DNA from: Blepharisma japonicum
Lineage: Eukaryota > Ciliophora > Heterotrichea > Heterotrichida > Blepharismidae
NCBI GenBank assembly: GCA_949751835.1
Contig: CATKHK010000013.1
Span: 434,001-498,000 of the forward strand
Reading direction: 5' to 3'
DNA: 64,000 nt
The position numbers and the translations under genes were made by a program. This document shows, piece after piece, positions 20,346-31,041 of the stretch. Below the pieces are notes generated by a model that saw only the letters and a list, made by a program, of their open reading frames with translations, searched no databases and was not told the origin of the DNA. Within the stretch, counting starts at the first letter, position 1; every line of letters starts with the position of its first letter.

Positions 20346-23300
20346 TTAATCATCTCTAACTTTGGCAAGTCTTGTTTGCGATTTGTATCTCTGATAACCC
20401 TGAGGTTCTTCTTGTCTTTTTGATACCTCCTGAATTTCTGAGTCGTCAACAGTTGCAAGGATCCTTGCTGTAAGATTTTCAGATTTATGTTTTCCATGCA
20501 TTTCTTTTTGAAGAATAGGGAGTAGTTTCGAAAATCCAGGGCCAAATCTAAGCTGAGCCTCTGGGAACCGTCCCCATGACCTCCAGTCTCCTTTAGGAGG
20601 CTGATTTATTCCTGAAATGTCCTGTCCACATGCCAAACATTCCATCCCAAGTTTTTGCCTAAAAATCGTTGGGTCGTCTTTCTGTTTCATTACTTCTTTT
20701 GCTTCCTCTGCCGCTTTCAGCTTTTTCTGCAGATCATCAATTTTCTTACATAAGTACCTGTACGCTTTTTTCAGTTCGTTTTTATCTACTTTTTGCATGA
20801 TGTCTTCTTTATTTCCTTTGTTTTCTAGGACTAAAAACACGTCATTAATTTTTTGCATGTCTCTTTGGTTTAACCTTGTTCCTTCTTGCATTTTTGTCAT
20901 GACGTCAGAGACATTGGCTCTTAATTCTTCAAACATCTTTATGTTCGTATTTATGGTCACTTCGTTTTGCTTTTTGGTGCTTTGTTGGTAGATCTCGATT
21001 TCGCTATAGATCTTTGACATTTGGTCCTTCATTATCTTGAACAAAGCTTCGTGCTTTTTTATAGCATTTGTGAGTTTCTTGAGGAGAGAGGGGTCGATTT
21101 CTTCGCCTTCTTCTTCTTTGAACTCTTCAGCCAATGCGTTGGCTTGTTGGGTAACGGTCTCCTCAATTTTGGTAACTTTTTCAATAAGATCTCTGCTTTC
21201 CCTTTGGACTTTCATAATGGTGCCTCTCAATATATGGATATTTGTGATGTCCCCTTCGTTTGCAGGCTTTGATATGATTTCGTATAGTTCTTGGTATCTA
21301 TTATTAAGCTCCAATCTAATGGTAGAAATGTGCAGGTCAACAGCCTCTTCTATCAAATGTTGCATTTCTTCTAGCTCTTGGGGACTTTTTCCTACTGGGT
21401 CATCACTTCGTCTCTGTTTTTCCATTTCATATCAGTACAAGTTCAGCCTGTCCTCTATTTGTTTAATCCTCTCCTCCACATCTAATAGGTTCAGTAGTGG
21501 TGAAGCTTTCGATACTGTACTGCCCTTCAATTTGAAGATCTCTTCAAATTCACTTCTAAATGCTTTCAATGGCAAAGTTTGCTGGATGCTTCCAACAGTT
21601 TCTGCCATCCTTGTGACTGCATCCCACAGTTCATTGAATTTCGCAGGCTCAAAAGCTACATTTGCTTCAGCCCTCAATTCTGAATGGCTTGAGCTTCCTC
21701 TAGACTTCATCAAAGGAGAAGAAGAAGTCAAGATAGTCATGCCTTTTGTCTTATTAAGCTCTTCTTCTAAATAGCTCATTCTTGCATTCATTTCCATTAT
21801 TTCTGGCTTTTCTATTTTCTCTTTCAAATTATCTCTTAGATCATCTAATTCTTTGAAAACACCTTCAATGTCATCTCTTGAGGCGAAAGATTCAATGATT
21901 TCTTCTAATCTCGCAATCCTTGATATATAAGGGATATATCGATTTAAGTTTTCAGCTGGAACTTGATCAATGCCGAAATCAGCTACAGTTGTGGAAAATG
22001 ATCTCATCAGTTTCTTATAATCGTTTAATTGAGTAACTATTGTAACAAACTTTAAATTCATCTCTAGCTCAAGCTCGTCTCTAGACTTTGGGGCTTTATT
22101 TTCGAGTTCTTGCATGGCAGAATCTTCTTTAAGGAGATTTCGTAAGTTTATGTTTTGAACTCTGCTTTCTACTTCGGAGAGTCGCATATTCATTCGCTTT
22201 ATGTAATCTATCAGCTGCTTATTTCGCTCACCTTGCTGCTTGGTGGCTGATTCTATTTTTTCTTTTGCGTTGAAAGGAGACTGTTCTGATGCGTTGGTTT
22301 GAGTGTCGGGATTGTTCTTATCTGGAGAGACTTCTAAGTAGCTCGCTTGGGTATCAAGATTTTTTAAGTCTCCAAGTTTTTGTGGATTCCTTGTGTCATT
22401 GGATCTTGATCCTTGCCTATCCCCGCTTTCAGAATCTCTTTCCTCAATTCTGCTTCCTTTTCGTTGTCTTTCTTTCATCTCAACACTTTCTCTTTCAGAG
22501 CCCCGATGTCTTTCCCCACCCCTTGCATCTTGTCGTCCAATTCCTTCAGATAAGATTGAGTTTCTCATTTCTCTTCTCTTTCTGCTAGGTGAGATTTCGG
22601 TTTCATTAGTTTGCCTTACAACGTTTAACTGATTCTCATAAGTATCATCGCTTCTTCTAGATTCTCCCTGGCCTTTAGCTTTACTTTCCTTTCCCTCTTC
22701 AAAATCTCTAACTAATATGTCCCGTCCTTCTCTATTTCCATAATATTCATAATCTTGCATATTAACCATATTTTCTGCATCACGGTACATTATAACTTTT
22801 CCAATATCTTCATCAGAAAAATTATATGAGGTCTGCATTATATTATCAACTTCATGTGCATCCTTAATCATGTTTACTAATTTTTCTGTTGAAACATTGA
22901 TTTCTTTTTTCAGCATATCTCTTGTTTCGAGATCATTAATTCTTGCTATGTTTTGGAAATAAGCTAAATCTGATTCAGCTTTTTTGATCCTTGCCGTTGC
23001 TGCTTTTTCTATTTCATCAATTTTGGCAAGTGCATTTTCAGTAGATTGCTTAAACAGATTTGTGAATTTATCTTCCATAGTTTTTATTGTAGAGTCGACC
23101 ACACTTTCCAGCTGACTGAATCGATCAGAATACTGTTGGCCCATTAGGAAGTATTTTTCCTCCAGAGCCACAAAGCGTTCGCTTCAGGAGTTGACTTTAT
23201 CTTTCATGCGGTAAACATCTTCAACGGATTTACTGAAGGTTTCAGCTTTCTGTTCAACTTCTGGGATTTTACTCATACGAGAGGAGATTTTGTCAATTTC

Positions 23301-23465
23301 TTCATCAAGCTTTATGGTTAACGAGATTAAATTCTCTTCATTGTCAGCTATCGATTTGGCCAAAAATTCGATATCAGCTTTAAGATTGGTGAAGTCTAAC
23401 TGAAAGCCTATCAGACTGTCAAGTGAGGCTGGCAGTTTAACAATACGTTTCGGTCTTGAAGACAT
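20346..23465 (-). CDS. Long coiled-coil protein, QRICH2/DUF4795-like C-terminus
   Basis: 1039 aa as one frame (TGA-Trp at 21432-21434 and 23184-23186). Residues 1-230 are coiled coil. About 230-330 is a highly charged Arg/Glu/Ser segment (RRSDDTYENQ, RHRGSERESVEMKERQ). From about 370 to 930 further coiled coil runs. Near residue 953 is MECLACGQDISG followed by a Pro/Gly/Trp-rich tail and PGFSKLLPIL. A long coiled coil ending in CxxC-type 'CLACG' plus a Pro-rich tail is the pattern of DUF4795 proteins such as QRICH2, which function in flagella. Placement there is inference. A 15-nt GTAA stretch at 22864-22878 could be an extra in-frame intron. Confidence 0.82.
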
Positions 23466-23758
23466 AAATTAATTAATTATTTTAATTGCAAGATAGTATT
23501 GTAGCTATCAAACCTGTCTTAAATATTGGCTAAGTTTATCAGCCAAAGTAAGTAGCTTTAAATTAGAATCTAATAATAGTTTGCATCCTCATTCTCAAAT
23601 TTGTTGAATCATTCTCTTTTGCGTTTAGCGAGATACTCTTCATTCCAGTTGAAATTTAATCAGGAAGGTCAAATAATTTCATATCACTAATTTTTAGCTT
23701 ACTTTAATTTAATAATTATAAAATTTGCAATGAAGTTTATGATGTATAATTTTTTAAA

Positions 23759-24640
23759 ATGTTGTTTATGTCTCAGCTTGCAGATCTTGAACTCAAAGTA
23801 AGCGAACTGTCTGCACAGCTTGAAGCTAAAGAAGCCGAAGTTTCAAGATTAAAAAGACAATTTAGTTACAGCTTTACTGACAGTGATGCTCGTAGCTCAA
23901 CAGAGACTTCGAGAAGATTTATAGTTCCAGAATACGATTTCCAATTCCAATATGTTGAAGTCGAAAATGATAAATTCAAAGTCCCCAAAATAAATGACCA
24001 AGAAATTGAGCAAATCAAACTGCAGATTCAGCATGCAAATGAATTAAGAAATATATATGAAAACAAATATAAAGAAATTATGTCTCTCAAACCTCCACTA
24101 TATCAAATTAAAGAAAACAAAAATAAAGAAAAAATTGCTGATCTAGAGAAAAAAATAGAAGAGATTCGGCTTGAAATTGAGGAACAAGCTTCTATTTCTC
24201 AAAAAGCCAAAAATGAAAGCGAATATTTCAAAAAAGATGTCATCCCAGTGCTTGAAAAAACTCTTCAGCTTTATGAACTCAACAAACAAGAGACTGAAGA
24301 GCAGGTAAAAGAAATGAGAAAGGAACTGGGTTTGCTTAGAAAAGGAATTAGAAAAACTGGAACTGAAAGTATGGCAAGAATGGACAATTTCGAAAGTCAT
24401 TGTCATCATGATGAAGCTTTAATTGAGCAAAATATTTCACAGGACAAGAAAGCCATTTTGAGATCTCCAAAAGCAACTACCAAAATCAAAAAAGATGAGA
24501 GGAGTTTAACCAAAATGAAGCCTGAAGCCTCTGCAAGTATAATATCAAAAATAACGGCAAGAGTTCCAAGAGCTAAAAATTACTGCCCAAGCTATTTAAG
24601 ACACAGAAAATCAAATAATGGAGTAACTGTAAATTCATAA
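23759..24640 (+). CDS. Coiled-coil protein, 293 aa
   Basis: ATG 23759 or the in-frame ATG 23768; stop TAA. The first 35 residues are a short leucine-zipper-like coil (LADLELKVSELSAQLEAKE), followed by a Ser/Thr segment. A coiled coil covers about 75-205, and the basic tail contains a His patch (SHCHHDE) and many Lys/Arg. No enzymatic domain is visible and the family is unknown. It is divergent from the QRICH2-like gene with 293 bp between starts. Confidence 0.75.
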   Translation: MLFMSQLADLELKVSELSAQLEAKEAEVSRLKRQFSYSFTDSDARSSTETSRRFIVPEYDFQFQYVEVENDKFKVPKINDQEIEQIKLQIQHANELRNIYENKYKEIMSLKPPLYQIKENKNKEKIADLEKKIEEIRLEIEEQASISQKAKNESEYFKKDVIPVLEKTLQLYELNKQETEEQVKEMRKELGLLRKGIRKTGTESMARMDNFESHCHHDEALIEQNISQDKKAILRSPKATTKIKKDERSLTKMKPEASASIISKITARVPRAKNYCPSYLRHRKSNNGVTVNS

Positions 24641-24784
24641 TTTTTTAAAAACAATTAATTTAAAAAATATTCAGCTTGCCAAAAACAAGATCCCAACAAA
24701 ATTGGCTATGACTATTTTCTTATAAATTTAATTTGCACTAATAATAGTTTTCAGCAGATAACTATTAAATTAACCAATTATAAT

Positions 24785-25096
24785 TTAAATTGCTTCAAGG
24801 ACTTCGAAGTTGTGCTCGAACTTGTATCTAATTGAATCTTCTCTGAAAACTTTTTTTATTCTCTTTTCTTTTGGAGTATACCTTATTGGTGTTCATCTTT
24901 GACGGTTAAACTTTTTCGAAGATGTTATTGCTTTATGCTGCCTTATATTGTAAGTGATTTCAGGAATCCCATTTATTATTTTTCCAAAACCCTTTTGGTG
25001 TGGCTTTCCTTCATAATATCCTCCATTACCGCAGCAAGTTTCGCAATGCTTTACAGTTTGATTTGTATAGACTCCATGAATCTTCTCCCTACGCAT
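24785..25096 (-). CDS. Small basic Cys-containing protein, 103 aa
   Basis: ATG 25096 and TAA 24785-24787, with one TGA-Trp. It is Lys/Arg-rich. It contains HCETCCGNGGYYEG near residues 17-30 and RYTPKEKRIKK near 73-83. The C-C-x2-G cluster could bind zinc or form disulfides, but there is no signal peptide. I do not recognise it. It is convergent with the preceding coiled-coil gene (144 bp between stops). Confidence 0.6.
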
Positions 25097-25309
25097 CTTT
25101 AAATATTATAGAAAATGGGCAATATCAGATTCCATTTTTAAGGTAGAATAAATTTGCAACTATTAGATTATCTTGCCAAATATAAGAATTCAATATAAAC
25201 TGATAACATAATAAGAAATCATTTTATTTGTTTAGGGCAGATGATATTATCAATTAAAGGCATTTAGAAAGTAAATATAATTAAGATAAAGCTATAAATT
25301 CATTTTTAT

Positions 25310-26467
25310 TTATATATAATAATGCATCGTATACTTATTTATCTCCGGATGCTCGTCAATTTCCTCCGATTCAGCAATTTTACTCCCAATTATCTTAGGT
25401 TTCTTTATTTTTTTCAAATACCCCCCACTTCCGCTTCCTATTTTTCTTTTCACAGGTGGTTTAAATTCTAAATCTTCTATAATATTTTCATCCTTTGCTA
25501 CATCTTCTAATACTTTTCTGCTCAACTCAAATACTCCCTTCAATGATTTCCCAGGGGGTACTATATAGCTCAATCTTTCTGGTTTTATTTTTTCAACAAA
25601 TTCTTTTATTTCTGAGAAACTAGAGTGCAATGAATAAGGAACATGATAAAATGGCCATTCCTTGCTGTATTTCTTATACCATCCAGACAAATAAATTCCT
25701 ATTGTATCTAATCCTTCTCTATTTCTTTGATAAATTCTAAACATATGCTTTCTCGGTACTGCATGAATTCATCCATCGTCACAATTTGTGCTGAATAAAT
25801 CTGGTCTTAAGCCTAATATTTCAATCCTTCTAAACATAGATTCACTTACTATTACAAGTGTGTTGAAATATAACGAAAGCTCTACCAATAATGTTTCTCT
25901 CCCAAAATTTTCTATAGCGATTCAAGTGTCATAGTTAGGGTTTTCTTCAATTATTTGAATTATTAATTTTGTACATGTTTCTTGGGATGGAAAATCATAC
26001 TCAGGCATGCAAAATGTGTTATCAAGAATCAATTGGTTTATTGAGATCAGACCATTTGATGAGGTATTTAAGCAAGGCTCTAATAGCATTCGAGGAGTAT
26101 AACGAAAATCACCAGTGTGTAGAATTGTTCCTATTTCGCCTTGAAAAAGTATCATAACTGCACCTGGGCAATGGTTTGCATCGATAAAGGTCACATTTAC
26201 GCCTGCACAATTTTTAAGATTTAAAGAAATTCAATAAGTTTCACCGATTTCTAGGGGATATATGTTAGGAATCCCTGAAAATTTATCACGGATTAATAGA
26301 GCAGTTTGTGGTGAGCAATAAATTGGGCCACGGTTTCAGGATGGAGATAAACCTTGATAGTGATCTGAATGAAAATGCGTTAGGAAAAAGATATAATGAG
26401 GCTGCTCTAATTGTGCTGTGTATGAAAAGCCATCAATAATTATATTTGTATGAGGAAGCAGAACCAT
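25310..26467 (-). CDS. SNM1/Pso2-family DNA cross-link repair nuclease (metallo-beta-lactamase/beta-CASP)
   Basis: 385 aa in one frame with several TGA-Trp codons; ATG 26467, TAA 25310-25312. Metal-binding motifs are present: THFHSDHYQGL (H31, H33, D35, H36), FIDANHCPGAVM (H99) and LHTGDFR (H117, D120). A beta-CASP region follows, with VPPGKSLKGV, and a Lys-rich C-terminal tail (PPVKRKIG, KKIKKPKIIG) that may be a nuclear signal. HFHSDHY is the SNM1A/Pso2 form, rather than the Artemis or Apollo form. The expected activity is 5'-3' exonuclease on DNA in cross-link repair. It lacks the long N-terminal and zinc-finger part of animal SNM1A. Confidence 0.93.
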
Positions 26468-26670
26468 ATTTTTATTAATAGAAAATTAAATCAAAATCCC
26501 CCAAAATGAATAGACAGGGCGATTTTAATAAAAATCAATATGAATTTCGGCAATCTCAGAGACTGAGTTTTCGTTTTAGATTTAATAATTAAAAATGATA
26601 TAATAGTAAAACTCTGAGTGAACTAAATAAGGAATTAATAATAGTGATTTTGTTTTTGGGGGATATAATT

Positions 26671-27495
26671 ATGAAAGAAAAAATAGCTCGATTATTCTAT
26701 TTGACATTAGAGTTCCTTGTTTGTAAAGAAGTATTTAACTACAAACTTTATTTCTCTCCAGAATCTCGTGTTGCACTTCCTTCCAAAAGAGCTCCTCCAA
26801 AGTCTAAGCCAAGATCATCAAGTAGTTCTACCCAGCCTAAACAGGTTAAGCCTAAAGCAAAAGCCACACAAAATGGCGCTGAAAATGATATTTATAATGA
26901 GTTCGATAATGTCATAGAAGAAGAAGTTCTTGATGCAAGCTCTTTATATTACCCCCCAAAAAAGAAAAGACATAAAATAATTGAGAGTCCTGAAGATGAA
27001 GATGAGTTAGAAGCAGATTCTTCGATATATCGATTAATGGAGGACCAAGATTTAGAAGAAGATCAGGTGCTTTTGAATGAGTATGCTAAAATCTACAAAG
27101 AAAAAATGCAAAAAATGCCTATAAAGAGAAAAAAGACTCTAAACGATAGTGTTTATTCTCAAATTCAAAAAAGAATAGGAAAAGAAAGGGAAGTTGTGGT
27201 CGCGCTAGGAAACGAAATTAATGTTTATAGGCAGACAAAGTTTCTTCAAGAAGCAACAAAATCAAAAATTGTCCTTAATGAGCTTAATTTAGATGAGGAT
27301 AAAAATTTACAAATTGAGAAAAAGAGGGTAGCATTTGCAATTAATGAGCCAAAAATTTATTTCATTGCTCTTCCTATTTATAAATTTTCATGCAGAGCTA
27401 GAATATATAGCTTTGAAAGGATTTTACTGGAAATTGAAAATAGAAAAAGTCAAGAAAATAATAATCCGGGAAATAACCCAAGCAATAATTCCTAA
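26671..27495 (+). CDS. Charged, probably nuclear protein of unknown function, about 274 aa
   Basis: Stop TAA 27493-27495. The first in-frame ATG is 26671, but the frame is open back to 26593, so the true 5' end, or an upstream micro-exon, is uncertain. After a hydrophobic start (ARLFYLTLEFLVC) comes a Lys/Ser/Pro-rich stretch with RAPPKSKPRSSSSS, then an acidic one with ESPEDEDELEADS. A helical region from residue 120 is followed by a C-terminal Asn-rich tail. PPKKKRHK looks like a nuclear localisation signal. The composition resembles chromatin-associated proteins, but no domain is recognised. Confidence 0.55.
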   Translation: MKEKIARLFYLTLEFLVCKEVFNYKLYFSPESRVALPSKRAPPKSKPRSSSSSTQPKQVKPKAKATQNGAENDIYNEFDNVIEEEVLDASSLYYPPKKKRHKIIESPEDEDELEADSSIYRLMEDQDLEEDQVLLNEYAKIYKEKMQKMPIKRKKTLNDSVYSQIQKRIGKEREVVVALGNEINVYRQTKFLQEATKSKIVLNELNLDEDKNLQIEKKRVAFAINEPKIYFIALPIYKFSCRARIYSFERILLEIENRKSQENNNPGNNPSNNS

Positions 27496-27717
27496 ATTTA
27501 TTGTATATTAACATATTACCAATTATTTTTAAAGGGAGAGGTATCTTTATTGTTTAGGAGTTTTAATATGTTTTAAGAGTTTTATGGAATTAATTTAATG
27601 GTATATTTAAATCTATAATGTCATTTTAAGGGAAAATTGATTCTTAATAATTAATATCAATTCACCTAATTTTAATCATAGCACAAGAACAATAAAATTT
27701 ATGATAAATTTCTTTTT

Positions 27718-30700
27718 TTAAGCACCAAAAGTTATTTTATTATTTGGTGTTATTGAAATTTTGGATAAAATTGTATTAATATCAGTGCTTCGATCAACTA
27801 AGGCTTTATCTTGAACTAAATACATCGGCTTATCCTTACTATCAACCAAATGCAATTCTATTTCAATCCCAGTCTTTCCATCATATGCGCAAACAAAATA
27901 GTACTTTCCATTTTGCTTGAATCCTCTTCTTGCAAGAACTTCCCTCTTACTTGTTTTCTTTAGATCATCTTCCTTATTTTGCTCTGCCTCAAATGTTATT
28001 TTATTATTTGGTGTAATTGATATTTTGGATAAAATTGTATTAATATCTTCCGTTCGGTCTACTAAGGCTTTATCTTTGACCAAATACATTGGATTGTTCT
28101 TATTATCAACTAAATGCAGCTCTATTTCAATTCCACTTTTTGTTTCATATGCACAAATAAAATAATACTTTTGATTTTGTTTGAGTCCTCTTCTTGCAAG
28201 AACTTTTCTCTTGCTTGACTTTATTAAGTTGTCTTTAGTTGGATCATAATTCTCTTCTTTTACCTCAAAATTATTATTTGGTGGCTTTTTGTTAGGGTGA
28301 GGTATTGGACTGAGATCTTCAACTTTTTCTATTGGCTTTTTATTTAGAATTTTCAATATTGGATTTTTAGACTTCGGCCCTGTCTCAAAAGGTCCAATTT
28401 CATAATCTTCTACTTCTTTGCTTGGTTTAATCTGCTTTGGGATTGAATTTTTTTTAATAATCTCTCTCTGCATGATTTTCGGGCTTTCATCTTCGTCTCC
28501 TTTTTGGGTAAAGCTGTTAGTTGTATTAACTTTTGAAGGTTTTTCTGGACTAATGGGCATATTATTTAGTCTAATTTTAAGTTCATCTAAGGAAATATAT
28601 CCATTGTGATCACTATCAAAAACTGTAAATAAAGCATGCCTATCTTCCCTATTTAATGGCAGATTAATTGCATCAAGAGCATCAGATAATTCTTGGAAAT
28701 TTACATATCCATCTTTATTTACGTCTATAAAATCAAATGCTTGATCAACACTTAAATTGCTACTTTGAAAGTGTTCAGCCAATCTAGTGAATAGGTCCAA
28801 CTCCAATTTATTCCTGTTCTCTAATCGTTTTTCAAGTAATTCTGCAATATCATCAATAGAAACTGCTGTAACTCCTTGGCGGAATCCTGAAATTCTGAGC
28901 ATAACAATTATATCTTGTGGTACTAAAATCAATTTTGCTAAGACTTTAGTTAATTCTGCTTTTGTGATTTTTCCATCTTTGTTAGAGTCAGCTTCAGTCA
29001 ATCTTTGCCTAAAATTTGGTGGATTATCGACTAGTGCTTCTTCAAGTCTCTGCAAGGTCTCATCATCTTTTAATTGAACTTCTGCAGTACTGGGAGCTTG
29101 TGCTTCTTTTATATCTAAGCCTTTTAAAAGAATCTGTCCAGCTCTAAAACGAAGTGCCCGATTTTCTTTTTTAAGTTTTTCAACTATTTCTTGGAGCTCA
29201 GCATTTGTTTCTGAATTGCTTTCATTTTCTTTTTGACTATCTTGGGATATGTTACGGGATGCAAGTTCTTTTTTAAGTTTCTCTATGCTCTTTAAAGCTT
29301 CAATTTTTTCAAGTTTGATTTGTTCATAATCTTCTCTGCTTGAACTTTCTTTTGAAACGTTAAGAAGTTTGTCTCTCAATTCTTTTATTGTTTTGGCTGA
29401 ATTATTTATTTCAGTGGTTTTATTTTCAGACTCAAGCTGCAATTCTTTGATTCTTTTTTCCAAACTATATATTAACTGCTGCAAGTCGAACATTTTCGAA
29501 TCACTATTCTGTAGTTGTTGCTGCAATTTTAATATTCTCGTATCGTCGCTGCTTCCCTGGAATGCTGCTTCATATTTTCTTGTTGACTCATACCTGCCGA
29601 AAAATCCTTGCATTTCATTATCATCTATTGGAGGAATAGGCAAAGGCTTTGGATAGGGGAACAATACATTAAATACCTGCAAAACAGCTTCCGATGGGTT
29701 CAAAGTAGAAAGCTCTTTGTGCAAGTTCCCAACGCTTTGGATTTTCTCAAGCCACATTCCAGAGTATAGATAAGGTTTAATATAGTGCTGGTTTGTATTG
29801 ACTCCTGCTTCTTGAACTCTCTTCAATAATGAGAGGAGCTTTTCTTTATAAATAGAATTTTGTATTGTGTCAATTGGAGATTTTTTAATATTTGGTAGCT
29901 TGTCTTCTGTTATTTTTTGCGTCTTGACAGGACGATCAACCTGCTTATTATCCTGCGAATATAATAGCACAAGCTGCCTTATGTTTTGATTAGCAGACAA
30001 TTCAAGCGGTGTTTTGTTGCTAATCAAGTCTCTAATTTCAATATTAGCACCTCATTTTAAGAGCAGTCTTATAGCTCTTGGTTTCCCTGCCTCACAAGCA
30101 TGATGAAGGGGTGTCCTTTTATCATTGTCTTGAACATCAACAGGAAGGCCAAACTCCAATAACTTCCTCATGATATCAACCTGTTTTGGATGAGGGTTGA
30201 ACACTGCATAATGCAAAGCACTTCTCCCAGAAAAATCTTTGTCGTCAATCAAAGTTGAGTCATGTGATAGTAGAACATCAATTACATTAGAATTTGGTGA
30301 TAAAGAGCCGTATAGGAGTACTGTCCTCCCTGAGATGTCAACTGCATGTGGATCTGCACCTTTTAATAGCAGATAAGAAACAATATTAGAATGACCTGAA
30401 TTACTTGCCTGATGTAAAGGAGTTGTTAGTAATTTATCGCGCGCTTCTATTGAAAAACCTTGCTGAGATAAGAATTCAACAATTTTGGCTTGTCCTTCCT
30501 TGGCTGCAATATGAAGGCATGATTTCTTTGTTTCATCTACAGCATCTATGCACGATTTCAAATCATTTGAAGATAGAAATTCTTCTATTTTTTTAAGATC
30601 GCCTCTAGAAACCGCAGAAAGCAAAGGAGAATGTGCAGGGTTCGAGGGGAGAGATAACCATTTTATGTTGAAATTCGCTCTTTTGAGCCTTTCGGAGGCT

Positions 30701-30864
30701 TTGTCTTGATAGCTGTTTCAGTCTTCTCCTGTAGAGGAGTAAAATTCTTGAGGCCAGTTGGGAGTTATTTGTGTGATAGCAATTTCTTCTAAATTTAAGC
30801 AATTAAAGCCTTTTTTCTTGAATTTTTCAATGACATAGGCGACTGAAGTATTTGCATCTTGCAT
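27718..30864 (-). CDS. Ankyrin-repeat / EF-hand protein with duplicated C-terminal module
   Basis: 1048 aa; start ATG 30862-30864, TGA-Trp in the leader and in the last ankyrin repeat. Ankyrin repeats span about residues 75-300: SCLHIAAKEGQ, TPLHQASNSGH, SALHYAVFNPH and TPLHHACEAGK. A coiled coil covers about 440-560. Three EF-hands lie at about 620-790, with loops DSNKDGKITKAE, DVNKDGYVNFQE and DSDHNGYISLDE, all with the right acidic spacing. A Pro/Lys-rich linker leads to two near-identical 88-residue units at the end, starting S-KR-VLARRG. This is probably a Ca2+-responsive scaffold at membranes or cortex. The C-terminal module is not one I recognise. Confidence 0.88.
27724..28215 (-). repeat. 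Tandem duplication inside the ankyrin/EF-hand gene (264-bp period)
   Basis: Two protein modules repeat with a period of 88 codons (264 bp). Hand alignment of 74 residues gives about 61 identities (VLARRG, GIEIELHLVD, PMYLV and DINTILSKISITPNNKITF shared). Unit one runs down from about 28215, unit two from about 27951. The near-identity indicates a fairly recent tandem duplication or gene conversion. Confidence 0.9.
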
Positions 30865-31041
30865 TTAAAAATTAAAATATTTTCTGAATAAATTAACTCC
30901 TTCTATATCTCTCTAGCTAATATCTTTATATAAATAAGTTTCACTAGTTCATATAAACAGTTTAAATCTAGTCTAATAGATCTCTAGAGGTTCCATTTAA
31001 AAATTATAATTATTATAAGACTTTTTGTTGAATGAAATTAC

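Noticed and set aside
21037-21774. Long open stretch on + (about 245 codons) opposite the QRICH2-like gene.
   Set aside because: Antisense shadow of a low-complexity coiled-coil gene; Ser/Phe/Leu-rich translation typical of reversed Glu/Lys codons.
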